NCBI GenBank assembly: GCA_023055505.1
Contig: JALIRH010000002.1
Span: 21,514,437-21,578,436, forward strand
Length of the DNA: 64,000 nt
Direction of reading: 5' to 3'
Origin: Callipepla californica brunnescens
Taxonomy: Eukaryota > Chordata > Aves > Galliformes > Odontophoridae
Shown here: one piece after another, positions 24,296 through 36,416 of the stretch
How positions within the stretch are numbered: the first letter of the stretch is position 1
Layout: every line of letters begins with the position of its first letter
Made by a program: the position numbers and the translations under genes
The notes under the pieces: generated by a model
Database searches by the model: none
What the model was told of the DNA's origin: nothing
What the model saw: only the letters and a program-made list of their open reading frames with translations

Positions 24296-25470
24296 ATATG
24301 ATGCAGATGTGGTCCATGCTGATACCTTATCAGCATTTTGGGATTCCCTCCTTCCCTCAAATCTCTGTTTTAGTACTGGCCCAAGGGAACCAGAATGTAA
24401 TATTCTGGTGCTCGTGTGGAAACCAGAATATATTTGGGGAAAATTCTTCTTCTAATGCCAAGTTGGAACAAAGCAACCTGAGATTTTCATGAGGTAAATG
24501 ACACTGGTGAGTACCCTCTGTGTCCTGTCCATGAGAATATTTCACATTGAGTTTTGCATTTCCAACAGGAAAAACAAAACAAAACAAAAACCACCACAAA
24601 TATTTTGAAAGAAGATTACCCTGAAGTTTTTAAAAGAAAAGCAGTGCATTTTAAAAACTGGCTGCTGAAATTACTTGTTTAAAAATAAACACCAGACTGA
24701 AATATTCCACCCTCCTTAAAAGGCTTTTGGAGGTTTTCCTTTTCCAAAATAAGACACTCTTGACTTAGCCATGTTTCCACAGAAAGTTTCAGTTTTGACA
24801 GGAATGGCTTTGTTTGACCAAAAAACAGTCTTCCACTGGAAAAAATCTGACCAGCTCTTGTGTGGCCACCCACATCCAAGTCCTTTTTGTTTCCTCTTCA
24901 ATATCTTTTCCCAGTCCCGATCAGACAGTCCCTTGCAAAAAGTGCTCCACCCACTAAAAGGAGTTGCAAATAGAAGGTATCTACTGCTGTTTGCAGCTGA
25001 GTGTGCCCAGTGCCTTCTCACACCTCCTGCTCGCTGGTGGGATGTGGCCCTTGTCTTCATGCCCTAACCCAGGACACACTGCGTGGTGGCCAACCTAAGG
25101 ACCCTGGCTAAAGAGTCAGGCTCTGTACCAATGTAAACACAACACAAGTAATTACATCTAAACAAGCATGAATGACTGGGAGTTAAACGAGTTCTCAGGG
25201 TGTCTCTGTCCTGATAACACCAGGCTGAGGCAGGTGTTTATGATCTAACTGCTCCATGAACCACCTGAGGAGGGTTTACAGCAGGTCTGCGTGGCTGAAA
25301 CTTTGATTGATTCGAGGAATAGAGGTTGTTGCTTGAGTAGGTCTTGGTTTTTAGCCCTCTAAGTGCGTTCTTAAGTCCACATCATCACCAGACATCACAA
25401 GAGTTCACAACTCTTCAGGGTTCAACCAGGATTTACTGTTTCTTGAGCTTGTTAATGGAGCACTGAGTTG
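24296..25470. other. Intergenic sequence, no gene seen
   Basis: Unique sequence. A short (AAAAC)n tract lies at 24570-24590. Overlapping frames at 24716-25067 on both strands have no recognisable domain. Confidence 0.65.
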
Positions 25471-25560
25471 CATGGTTTAGTGGGCATAGTGGTGATGGGT
25501 TGATAGTTAGATTAGGTGGTATTAGTGGTCTTTTCCAATCTTAATGATTCTATGATTCTC
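25471..25560 (+). mobile_element. Solo CR1 tail, about 90 bp
   Basis: It reads catggtttagtgggcatagt, then ggtcttttccaatcttaatg, and ends in attctatgattct octamers. This is a CR1-type 3' terminus without any ORF2 codons. It starts with the same bases as the copy at 34827. Confidence 0.85.
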
Positions 25561-25619
25561 CTTGAGTGCCAGCAGAGGATAGACAGAGCCATTCCAGTAA
25601 ATAGCAAAATTCATCCATA

Positions 25620-26131
25620 GTGCAGGGCCACTGTGTCCAGGTCTGGGGACTCCAATACAGGACAGGTGTGTAGCTGTTGGAAAGGGTTCAGAGGAGGGCC
25701 ATGAAGGTGATCAGTGGGCTGGAGTACCTCCCCTATGAAGACAGGCTGAGAGAGCCGGACTTGTTAAGCCTGGAGAAGAAAAGACTGCAAGGAAACCTCA
25801 TTGCAGCCTTCCAGTATTTAAAAGGAAATTATAAACAGGAGGGGAATCAACTTTTTATGAGAGTAGACAGCGGTAGGACAAGGGGGATGACTCTAAGCTC
25901 AAGGAGAGAAGGCTTAGATTGGATATCAGGGGGAAGTTCTTCACACAGTGGCGAAGTGCTGGGAGATGCTGGAACAGGCTACCCAGAGAGTTAGTGGATG
26001 CTCTATTCCTGGAGATGTTCAAGAGCAGGTTGGATGGGGCCCTGGGCAACCTGGTCTAGTGCCAGATGTGAAGGTTGGTGGTTCTGCCCGTGGCAGAAAG
26101 TTTGGAACTTGATAATCCATGATTTTATGAT
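25620..26131 (+). mobile_element. CR1 LINE 3' end, about 510 bp, with ORF2 C-terminal frame
   Basis: A + frame at 25677-25994 encodes MERVQRRAMKVISGLEYLP and YEDRLREPDLLSLEKKRL, the conserved C-terminal part of CR1 ORF2. It is followed by ctggagatgttcaagagcag and gttggatggggccctgggca. The 3' end is near gataatccatgattttatga. Confidence 0.95.
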
Positions 26132-26157
26132 AAACCACTTTCACCTCTGCATAAACA

Positions 26158-26200
26158 ATCAATCAAACAAACAAACAAACAAGCAAACAAAAACAAAACC
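26158..26200. repeat. (CAAA)n microsatellite
   Basis: A run of CAAA/CAAT-type tetranucleotides about 27 bp downstream of the end of a + strand CR1 copy, with a few substitutions (aagc, aaaac). Confidence 0.9.
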
Positions 26201-28094
26201 CCTTCTTTTAAAATGTCTACCACAGGAAAGTTAAACACAGCAGATCACTGCTCAGAACACAGTACTGCTTGTCTTCAGGTTATTGGGAGGTGAAGAGGGT
26301 CCTAACATGGGAAGAGAAAAGCCTTGCAGTAGTTGACTTGTGCATGTACCTAAAAAATGCAACAAGAAAGCTCTTAAAGCTTTTAAAATGAGCAGGTGCT
26401 ATATTTTCCAAAATAAGTCTGCAAAGCCTCACAAATATTTGTATCTCATTGTGTCTTTGATGTGTCATCTATTTTTGAGACCATGTTATGAAGGGAAATC
26501 TAAAAACCACACCTGGTTAAAGCAGGTTCACAAACCACTACCTCATGCCAAGCTGTAGCCTCAGTGACACCACTCAAGGACCAGTGTCCCACCATAGGCC
26601 CTCCTTTGAAAAAGGAGGCACTTCCTTCAAGTGCCAGAGGCACCATTCCCATGAGGGCTTTTGATTTCTGCTAAGCCCCCAGAGTCAGGTGCCCATAAAT
26701 GGTTCTTTGTGCCTACCCAACTGGCTCTTGTTTTGGCACCAGTGGCCACCAAGAAATGATGGACACCTGCACTGTGAGAACAGGCTTGATAGTTTTCCTT
26801 AACCATCTCCATTGTGGGGAAGGAGGAAAATTTGTTTTTTGGACTTGCATGTTTCCTTCAGAGATGTTTACTTCAGAGATGGTGTTCCTCTGGCACCTGA
26901 GAGGCAGTAAACATCACCCACAAAAGGGACAATAGCAACATCAGAGAGACAGAGCCTGGGGTGTTAGGGCTGTGAGAGAGCTCTCCATGTGGAGTGATGA
27001 GCTTTTGCATTTGAACTTGATTCCATATCTGAACCATATGTATCTGTCCCTATTGCCTGCAAATCACATGAGAGGTAGCACAGCATGGAGGTAAAACCTA
27101 CAGAGCTTCTTTGCATTCAAAGCCACCAGCAGGAAAGTTCAACAGAGGGGAGGCAAGAAGCCTGCTCTTAAAATCCTTCTCTTTAAAGTGTTTTTTTCCT
27201 CATGTCAATGGGAATGTTCATCATCATTTATCCTGGCACTGGCCAGCAACAGCAGCAAAGCCAGGGGTCTCTTTTGTTTGTAATCTCTGCTGAGCAGATA
27301 AATCATTGCTGTGCATCATCAGATCATTTCTGCTTTGTAACACCCTGTTCATTTCATTATAAAAATCCACCCTTCAGCAGAGCAAATTAATTTGTCTTTT
27401 TGTTGTCCTCACATTCCTTTTGATATTTAGAATGTGATTTCCATAGAAAAACAGAAGTACTGACCTGTGCCTGAGGCCAGCTAACAGCAGACTTCAGGCT
27501 GTGACCAGCACAGCCCTTTCTGGGCACCAGCCACCGCTCAGTAGATGGGTTGCTTTGAAACAGACCCCTCTTAGTTATCCTGTTCACATCCTGTCATCAC
27601 CGATTTGCAGTTTCATTCTTCTGCAAAAGCAGGATAGTTCTGGAATGTTTATTAAGCCCTATCCTGTCTAATGTCAAGTGTAAAGCTTCCCTGAGCTTTT
27701 TTTTTTTGCAAGTTCACCTGGGTCCATCCTACCCAGCTACACTGCATTGCACATCTGCTCAGCAGCTGCCTTCAAAACAGGAGATGGCTGCATCTGAGTG
27801 GTGTTATATTTTCAGTGCTCAGTGTACAAACATCTCTGGAGGACACACCAAAATGAAAAGCATGTGCAGTTTCCCATTATATTTTTTAACCATACCAACC
27901 CTGAAATGAGCAAAGAACCTCGGGCCCGCAAGGACAAACAGGGATCCTCCCCAGCTGCAGGATGAGGTTGAAACTGTACCTATAAACTGTGATGTCCACA
28001 ATGGAAAGCATCCTCCACAGGTGCTCCGAACCAAGGAGAACTGTGGTTGGGAAAAAAAAAATAGATATAAAGTAACTCATCTGCTGGTGTGAAT

Positions 28095-28134
28095 ATCAGA
28101 AGATATTGCACTGCAATATCTGATGTCTTCTGAT
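28095..28134. repeat. Nested inverted repeat (possible hairpin)
   Basis: Inner arms agatattgca (28101-28110) and tgcaatatct (28112-28121) are perfect complements around one base. Outer arms atcagaaga (28095-28103) and tcttctgat (28126-28134) are also perfect complements. The two pairings overlap on the left side, so they may form alternative or bulged stems. Confidence 0.8.
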
Positions 28135-28324
28135 TTGTGGGACTTGTATCAGCTGTTGATTTCTTTGGCTCACTGTAGCAGTGAGGAATAAGTAATCTCA
28201 GTGCACTGCTGGTGGAAAAATAACAGCAGTAATGATGATGCAGCCAGAAATAAAATGTTGAATAGATAACTAGAAAATAGCCCTAGGGATAGAAAACACC
28301 TCTGATGCCTAACCACACATATGG

Positions 28325-28600
28325 ATCACAGATTCTTTTGAGTTGGAAGGAACCCTTAATGGTCATCTGGTCCAGCTCCCCTACAATGAACAGGGACACC
28401 TACAGCTAGATCAGCTGCTCAGAGACCCCTCCAGCCTGACTTTGAATGTCCCTGGAGGCAGGGCTTCCACCACCCTTCTAGGCAACCTGTTCCAGTGCCT
28501 CACCATCCTTACTGTAAAGAACTTCTCCCTTACATCCAGTCTAAATCTCTTCTCTGCTCTAACATAAACCTCTGCAGAGCTCAACCTGCTGGCCCCATAG
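28325..28600 (-). mobile_element. CR1 LINE 3' end, about 275 bp
   Basis: It starts on the + strand with atcacagattcttttgagtt and continues with ggtcatctggtccagctccc. On the minus strand the frame encodes [19 protein letters not shown] and [10 protein letters not shown], the extreme C-terminus of CR1 ORF2. The type with the ggggagctggacc block is shared with the copy at 36.2-36.4 kb. Confidence 0.92.
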
Positions 28601-29414
28601 TCTCTGCTCACTGGGAATGGCAGCTGGGAGAAGTTTGCTTGCTGAGTCTCAGACAGCTTGGAACTCCATGTTTTTCCATTGAAGAAATAAAAAGGTTTTG
28701 AGTGTGGCTGATTTTCAAGAGAGAAGACAAAACACCAAGGAAATGTATGCAAAGTCTTTTGTAAACAAAATGTGTTTTGGAGTCTAATTGAGGCTTTCCA
28801 AGAGCACGCAAATGTCAAGCTTCTTTTATTGTGCTTTGTCATTTGAAAAACAAAGGAGCATCTTCTTGCATGTTAGTTGGCCGGTGCTCTGCTTTGGAGG
28901 ACACTTACTTGGGCTTGCACCATCTTCATGTGCCACCAGACCCCCTTGGGTCAGGCCATGTCTTGCCTCCCAGCACATCACACCAAGCTCACTGGTGCCC
29001 TGTCTCTGGGACATGTCCCCTCTGCTTTGCCCTGACTGAGTCACACTAGGCTCTGCACCTTCAGTGCCAAGGGTTGCTGCCCGTGGCCAAGGTGACCTTA
29101 GCACTTGCACTGCATCCTTACCTGACTTTCTCCATCCCAATCTTTTTATATTTGACAGTCCCTTTCTCAGGGACTGGTAGGGAAGCACCTCTGCCCTCCT
29201 TTCCCCTTCTTGCAAAGGAAGTGATTGGCCAAAGTGAAAAGTATGAGCAAATTCTTTGTTAATGTTTGGGAAGTACATTACTTTATGTGTCTGTACATAA
29301 AGTTGCTGAGGTGCACTGGTGCACTCTGTGTCCTGATTAATACAAGCATTTCTGGGACTATCATTCTGTTCCACAGATAAAACTGCTGTTTGCTAGTGAA
29401 TCCTCTTCTGATTT

Positions 29415-29475
29415 GTTGTGGGATTTTGTTTGTTTCTTTGTTTGTTTTGTTACATGTTTTTATTCTGTATCATTT
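29415..29475. repeat. Degenerate (TTTG)n tract
   Basis: Imperfect run of TTTG, TTTC and TTTTG units. Confidence 0.75.
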
Positions 29476-31329
29476 TGTTATGTTTCTTAATTTTTGGTTT
29501 TCAAGAGATAAGCACAGGCTGCAGGCTTTGGTTCCATGATTTGTAAGACAGAGACAATGGCTTCTCAGTCTGACTAGAAAATTTCATCTAATAAAGCAAC
29601 TGCCATGCTCTCTTCAAAGAGAAGTTTTCTGTCATACTATTTAGCCTCTCAAGGGAAACATTTGCCAGCATCTGTGTTACTCTATAATACTGTCTGAATG
29701 TTATAATCTAGGTATTGTGGTTTCTAATGTAAATCCACAGTGTTGATCATGGTCAGTTAGCTAATCCCATTTAAAACATTTGTCCACACTGGACTGAACT
29801 GGAAGCCAGCAGGAAGTGTATCTTCTCAACTACAATGCTTTCATGCTGCAATATCTAATAAGTAGGGTCTGAACTGGGGGCAGAAGCAGCTACAAAATGC
29901 TCATCTCTCCTCACTGTATTAGCTAATATGGAAATAGAGAAAACTACTCTGGATCACAAGTATGATGTGGAACGGTGTGTTCCCCCTCACCCTCTTCACT
30001 GTATTTCTCTGTTGAAGAATCCCTAGGAATTTATGGCTAAGTTTTAAATTGTTTGGCAAGCAATGTTTAGTTCAAGACCGGCAACAAGATATAATAGGTT
30101 GACCCCCACGCAATTTCTTCCCTCACAGCTCTGGTTTGTGTTGAGCAGAGGCAGTTAAGCTCTGTGCAGAGGAATTAGTGAAGTGAGAAGTGTCACCTTG
30201 ACTCAATTTTTTACAAGAGTGATGTCTACATTTCAAAATCCCTGTCCCCATCAAAGCCAGCACATCTGCAGGCAAAACTGGAGTTTGTAGATGTGCCTGA
30301 AAATAGGGGATCTCACTGCTATCAGTCTCATCCTTATCTTGTAACCTTCCTAAGTCAGCACCTCAGCAGCATCACACCAACTACAAGAAGGAGCAGCTTA
30401 CTAGTATTTACTGATCAACTTGTACAGTGGATATTTCATAGTTGTTATGGAGAGGATCACAGCATGTGAAGGTGCAGTACAGACTCAATAGTAACACCAG
30501 GCAAATAAGAACACCATTCCCATTGATGGGAGAAAGATAGAGCTCCCCAGCTGGAAAATTTTAGCCTGCTATTGCTGGGAAATACATTATTATGCCCTTG
30601 ATGGTGTTTGAGCGAATAGCTGCCAGTGAATGCCAGTGCCAGGATAAAGCTCAGTGGGATTAGGGCAGAAACTGGATTAGGTGACCTCAGGCAGAAAAGT
30701 GCAATCATTCTCACAAAACAGATCCATTACAGAGCTACTAGAGGGCTCCATCCTGCCATGAGGTGAGACTCGCTTCCTTTGCTTGAACATTATTTTTTTA
30801 AGACAACCCAAAGCAAATATATGCATCACTGTGGGAAGAGAGTCCGCCCAGCCCACAGCCTCAAGTCCATTATATGCTGACATCTCAGAACCGCTCAGGG
30901 AAGTCTGAGGCAGGGGATGGACAGAGCCATTGCCCCAGCAAAGACCATGTTCAGTTCTCTAAACTCATCTTTTTGACTTGCACTCATCTTTTCCTCCCAG
31001 CTGAGATAAACTGGAACAAATATTAAAATACCTGCTGAATTACAGAGTTCCTCAAAACATTCCTCTGACCACGCATCCACAAAATGACATGGAAAATCTC
31101 TTTCTCAGTGCCTCCTTTCATCTAACCACTGCCAAACCAGTGAGTGCAATCCCTGTGTCCCTAGGCAATGGCATTGATTCTATGGAAAGACAGCAACAGG
31201 AAACACATTTCATCTGTCTTATACAGTAAATAACTTTTCAGATGAGTTATATTTTCACAAGGTCTCAATGTTTAGAACAATAAGTATTTTTATCCACAAA
31301 TGGGATTAAAATGAATGGTAATATTCTCA

Positions 31330-31353
31330 AATTTGCATTAAAGCATGCAAATT
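31330..31353. promoter_or_regulatory. Inverted pair of octamer (POU-type) motifs
   Basis: ATTTGCAT at 31331-31338 and ATGCAAAT at 31345-31352 face each other over a 6-base spacer, and the match extends by one base on each side. CCTTTG, a SOX-like core, follows at about 31357-31362. Octamers are known POU-factor sites. Use as a regulatory element here is inference. Confidence 0.35.
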
Positions 31354-32599
31354 GCTCCTTTGGAATTATGTACCATTTACCTTACCTCTCCCATTAATCT
31401 TACTGTGTCAGTCTCTGACACAATGATTCACTTCTAAACTTGTTCATACTTTACATATTTTAAATAATCAGCTTATTTGACAAATGTCAAGATGTGATGT
31501 AGTTATTTTTATAACAATTTAATGACATAATTTGTTGTTTCACCAGCAACTTAATAGCAAAATTTACTATAAGCATATTCAGAGTCCTCATTACAAAATA
31601 TCAGAGTCGATAACAAATATCCAAGCAGCTGGATGAAGAAAGTGTTGCGAAAGAGAAGGGTAACCTCCCAAATATTTTTCTTAGATAAAAAGTGCTGTGT
31701 CAAATTTCAGGAGATCATTGTGTCTAGTCTTGTTAGTGCTTTTCTATATTAATGGATTTTTCCAATGTGCCACAAGAAATTGCCAAATGCTCGAGGATAT
31801 TAAATTCTAACTGTCACAGGCTGTTGTGCACAGCAGATTCAAAGCTGGACTCAAATACATCTGGTTGCAGTAGTAACTTTTGTAAAGATGTTTTATATTG
31901 ATAACATTTATTTTCCAAAATACATAATGCAAACAAAACAGGCAAACACTACAGATGTGGCTTGGCTTTTATGCAGCCCTAATAGGCAGAATTCCCTGTA
32001 ATTCCGCAAAATTTCCACTGCACAACTGAAGCCAATGAGAATTTTGAGTGAAATCAGACTATGGGATGTTGACCATAGTAATTAGAAAGAGAAATATGTC
32101 TTGGGGCTTTTCATTATGCCTTTCATCTATGTATGTTTTCTAAAATGATGAAAACCACCAAGCAGCACACAACATTCATAAGCATTTTTATAGGGATCAG
32201 CACTTGATTTTGAATTCTGCCTTCCTATAGTTAGATCTGCAGAAGAATAACTAAACAATCACAACTTACAGATGTCACACTGAATTCTTTCAGTACATTT
32301 CAACAGTATGTTCAACAGCTTTATGCATTTTTCTAACTTTCATGTGTAACATTTTATTAGCTAAAATTGTGTATTCATGGAAAACATTGTATGGAGTCAG
32401 AGTACATGCTGCTATGTATGAGTTGCTTGGGCATATTGTCACCAAAGCTATGCAGGCAGACATTGAGATCCTCTCCTACTTTGATGCCTTAGAGCTTGCA
32501 GCATTACACATTATCTCAGCAGTCTTCCCTGGATGTGCCTGAAGTTCAGTGGAGTCCAGGGCCTACAGTTCCGATGGTTGAATGAAGAAACCTAGGTGC

Positions 32600-32792
32600 A
32601 GGCACAGGCTGCCCAGGAAGGCTTTGGATGCCCCATCCCTGGAGGTATTCAAGACAAGGTTGTATGGAGCCCTGTGCAACTGGGTCTAGTACCAGACCTG
32701 AATGTTGATGGCCATGACCGTGACATGGGGGTTTGGAACTTGATGATCCTTGGGGTCCTTTCCAACCCAAGCCATTCTATGATTCTATGATC
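32600..32792 (+). mobile_element. CR1 LINE 3' end, about 190 bp
   Basis: It reads ggcacaggctgcccaggaag, then atgccccatccctggaggta and ttggaacttgatgatccttg. It ends with cccaagccattctatgattc. 5'-truncated copy. Confidence 0.95.
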
Positions 32793-33469
32793 TTGCAAAA
32801 ATATTGGGAAGTTGAAAACAACAGTACTACTCTCAAAACATTGCACTTTGTGAGAGAAAGAGCATTCATAGCTATAGCCAATTTATAAAATATTTCTAGT
32901 ACAGGCATTTTCTAACTGTTAGGCTTTAAAGGAAATTTTTGTTAGGAAAGTAACAGATTTCCGAGGATCAGGCATTTGACCTATCCTCGTGTTTGTAAAT
33001 GCTGAGATTACCATAAAATGTTCTTGTTTATCAAGCAGCCACATCTTCCCTAGGACTGTTTGACTTGCTTTTAATTCTGCAATGGCTCAGTGTTCACTTA
33101 GTGGGGAAGTTTACTTTCATATCCTCTGTTTCACAAGATGAGAGGAGCCAAGTCGTGTCAGGTGGTGACAGAAACCTTTTCCAGTCCTCCTCATGCAAAT
33201 GGCATCCCTGTGGCTCCTTTCCTGCCACCTCTTAATTTTCCACTATGTGTAGAGCTGCAACAGGGAATATCAAGAAGGGAAATCACACCAAATCCACAGC
33301 ATTGCTGTTTGAAGGGGAATTTTCCCATCTGCGCTTCGGGTAGGTCCCCTGGGCCTGGTGCTCTGGAATTAGTGGCCCTACATCCCGGTCCCATCCCCAG
33401 CATCTCTACTAGCAGCCTGCCTGGAGCTGCTGGGCAGGTGCTGGTGTCCCTGCCATAGGCCAGCACCCA
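32793..33469. other. Intergenic sequence, no gene seen
   Basis: Unique sequence. Overlapping frames at 33138-33458 (+) and 33191-33481 (-) have no recognised domain. Confidence 0.65.
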
Positions 33470-33630
33470 GAGATGTCCCATCGTTGGAGATGTTCAAGGC
33501 CAGGCTGGATGGAGCCTTGAGCAACCTGATCTAGTGCCTGATCTGGTGGTTGGAAACCCTACCCATGGCAGGGGTGTTGGAACTGTATGAACTTTGCGGT
33601 CCAAACGATGTTATTCTGTGCTTCGATGAA
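33470..33630 (+). mobile_element. CR1 LINE 3' end, about 160 bp
   Basis: It reads ttggagatgttcaaggccag, then gctggatggagccttgagca, and ends with a decayed terminus (gttattctgtgcttcgatga). It is more diverged at the 3' end than other copies. Confidence 0.9.
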
Positions 33631-34826
33631 TTTACTGGTAAAGTCTTTGGGCAGTTTCCCTGAGCTGTGCTCCCATGAGGTGCACCTGAGGGGGCTGTGA
33701 CCTATGTGGTGTGCTCCCTCATTGCCTTTGAAAAAGCTGTTGCCACCATCCTGCCATCACAGCAGACTCCATTTAAAATCCGTGGGGAGTTTTTGCTGCT
33801 GATTTTAACAAGGAAGGGACAATGCTGCTTCTGTGTCTGTGCACTCGAGCTGCGACTGCTGTGCTGCTGCCCTTGAAACTCTACCACTAAGTCAGAGCCT
33901 TTTAGAGCAGAGGGCTCTGTGCACAGCCAAGCAAACACCAGTGAGCACTAAAGGAAACCCTTTGTAGTAGTCACAAGACTAAGGAAAATAAAGATGATAT
34001 TGCAAAGGAAGGAGAGGTCATTTTTTAACCTGCTAGGTTGGTTTTTGATGCCAATTTATATTTAACCCACTTAAACAGGCCATAATGGTTGTTGTGCAAA
34101 TGCAAAAATGGATTGAAAGTTTCCATTTGATTAAATAAGGAGAAGAAATTGCCCTGTGGCTAGTCTGTACATTCACCGATCAACAGTGAAATCTCGATGG
34201 AAACTAGTGACCTGCCACTGTCAGCACACTTCTGATCACAGCTGCACTCGAAGGGGCAGTCATGCAAGCACCGCCCCGGGTATTTATTTCCCATCACTCT
34301 AAAGCACAGCTCTCGCTCCAGCTCATGTTATTTTCTGTGTGGTGAGGGGTGAGGCTCATCAACTCTAGCAAATGGAACTAACAGCTCCATGTGCCTCAGG
34401 TCCCAGCTCAGTGCCAGCCAGGCCAGGCCAGGGCCAGGTCCCTTCACATCCACCCCATAACGTCTCAGGGGGCTTCTACATTTACCATTGGTGCATAGAG
34501 ATTAGTTTAGCCCAAGCCTTTCCAAACTGGAACTCCTGACTGTTGTTGTCTTGTGTTATGCAATGTTAAAAACAGAGCAGAAAACAATCTAGTGACTTCA
34601 AATTTAACATCCTGATACTTTTTGCCACCCTTCTGCAACCTCTTTCCCCAGGCAGAACATTGCCAGCACTGGCAATATGGTCCCATGCATGTGCACACTC
34701 TGCTCCCCGTTTCCCTCCAGACAAAAAATGGAGTGAGGGAACCCATAAAAAGAATTTTAACATAGGTAGCAATAACAGCTGAAACCATCTCCATCTCAAG
34801 AAATGTTTAGCTGTTTTACTGAGGGA
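33631..34826. other. Intergenic sequence, no gene seen
   Basis: Unique sequence. A GC-rich stretch at 34400-34445 contains repeated gccag units. No gene recognised. Confidence 0.65.
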
Positions 34827-34925
34827 CATGGTTTAGTGGGAAATATTGGTGATAGGTGGATGGTTGAACTGGGCAGTCTTGGTGGTCTTTTCCAACCTTG
34901 GTGATCCCCTGATTCTATGATTCTA
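34827..34925 (+). mobile_element. Solo CR1 tail, about 100 bp
   Basis: It starts catggtttagtgggaaatat, continues with ggtcttttccaaccttggtg and ends in attctatgattct octamers. It shares its first 14 bases and its overall layout with the copy at 25471. Confidence 0.85.
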
Positions 34926-36179
34926 TCTCTGCTTGGTCTCCGCATTTTTTTCTGCACTTTCCAACCACAGCCGCAGAGCCAGGAGGACACAGTGCAAATA
35001 TTTTGGTTGTCGTGCCTCTGTCTTTTTTTGCTTCCTTTGTTGAAGACAGAATAAATCCACCCTGTTTCTCTGTTTTGCTCTTCAAATTCATTCTTGTTTT
35101 TAGACCTTCTACCCATAAGTGAGTAGAGTAGGAGATTTCCCTCAGCTCAGGGCTCTTCTGAATTTGCAGTTTCACCAATTTCTTCATTGGCATATTTCTG
35201 CTAATGGTAGAGGCTTACAAAGCTTCCAAAATCGTCATGGTATTTTAACAGCCATCAGACACTGGCAGTACTTACATTTTTAATATCATCCCTCCCAGCT
35301 TGCTGTTAGCTTTAAGGTATCCACATACAACAAATGAATAATAAATGTGGTAGATAATAACTCAATTACAACCGAGATGGATTTGAGAACATTTCTTTTC
35401 TAAATCACCCTTTCTCACTGTGGGAAAGGCATTAAGCTCCTTTGGGGTTGGGGCAATAACTCATGGGTTGGCCTGCAGGTTGTCTGAAGAATCTCTCAAT
35501 ATGAAGTCAAGACACATGAGTCAGGAACAATCTGTCTGCTCAGAAAAAGAGCAGAGCTCTTTGCTAGCAGGTGAAGTGGGAATAGCTTTGTGCCATGGAA
35601 AATGAGGCCCCGACAGTGTTGTGTTACTGGAGTGAGTGAACTGCACTGTCAATACACTAATAAAAAAAGGGAACATTGGCTGTGAGTACAAGGAGCAGGC
35701 TGACCTCGTGGAGCTCAGCTCAGCTTGGCTGGGAGAGCTCACAGGAATGATTAACTCAAACAAGAGCATTTTATGAGGCCTTTTCTATCATCGTCTGAGA
35801 AGACTGGGTGGGGAGGGTGCAGATTTACAGCTTGGGAGGCACCGTCTTCAGCCAAACGACTTCAGCCTCAATCCTTGGTAGATTCTGTGCTTTGTACTTT
35901 CATGTGCCGCATTCTCTTTGAAATTCTGGTTACTGATAGCATTTATTGTTCTTAGCACAAATTTTTGTCCTCTGAGGAAAGGGCAAAAAATGACAGTGCT
36001 CAGGGATAGTGACCATTTGTTGTGTTTTTAAACAGGGTATCTGGGTACTGGTGTCCAAAACACAGGGCAAAGCTTAGAGACATGAGATGGAAAAGCTCAG
36101 AAGAAAAAACTGAAGATGATGCCGGTACTGAAAACGAAGTAGTAACTTTCTCTTCTAACTTTTGGGTGAAAGATTAAAG
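34926..36179. other. Intergenic sequence, no gene seen
   Basis: Unique sequence. No gene or recognised repeat. Confidence 0.65.
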
Positions 36180-36416
36180 TATTAGATATAAGGAAGAAGT
36201 TTGTTTGTTTGTTTGTTTTTCCTATGATAAGGATGGTGAAGCACTGGAACAGGTTGTCCTGAGAGGTGATGAATGTCGTATCTTTGGAGACATTCAAGGT
36301 TGGTCCGGATGGGGCTCTGAACCTCCATCTGTAGATGTCCCTATTAATTGCAGGGGAGCTGGACCAGATGGCCTTTAAGGATCCCTTTGAACTCAAGCAA
36401 TTCTGTGATTCTATGA
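36180..36416 (+). mobile_element. CR1 LINE 3' end interrupted by a (GTTT)n tract
   Basis: It starts with agatataaggaagaag, where CR1 normally continues with a short T-rich stretch, and a (GTTT)n run replaces it at 36200-36220. The rest is tggtgaagcactggaacagg, gcaggggagctggaccagat and an attctgtgattctatga terminus. Confidence 0.93.
36200..36220. repeat. (GTTT)n microsatellite inside CR1
   Basis: About five GTTT units in the ORF2 C-terminal region of the CR1 copy. Confidence 0.9.

Larger units (their letters stand above)
26132..28324. other. Intergenic sequence with a (CAAA)n tract and a nested hairpin
   Basis: It holds the (CAAA)n microsatellite at 26158-26200, an inverted repeat at 28095-28134 and unique sequence. 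No gene recognised. Confidence 0.65.
28601..32599. other. Intergenic sequence, about 4 kb, no gene seen
   Basis: Unique sequence. A T/G-rich tract with TTTG units lies at about 29415-29475. An inverted pair of octamer motifs lies at 31331-31352. The 182-codon minus-strand frame at 28826-29374 has no recognised domain. Confidence 0.6.

Noticed and set aside
34827..34925. Considered as a SINE or MITE
   Set aside because: It has the CR1 3' terminus (ttttccaacc block and attctatg octamers), so CR1 ancestry is simpler. The shared start is reported as a finding.
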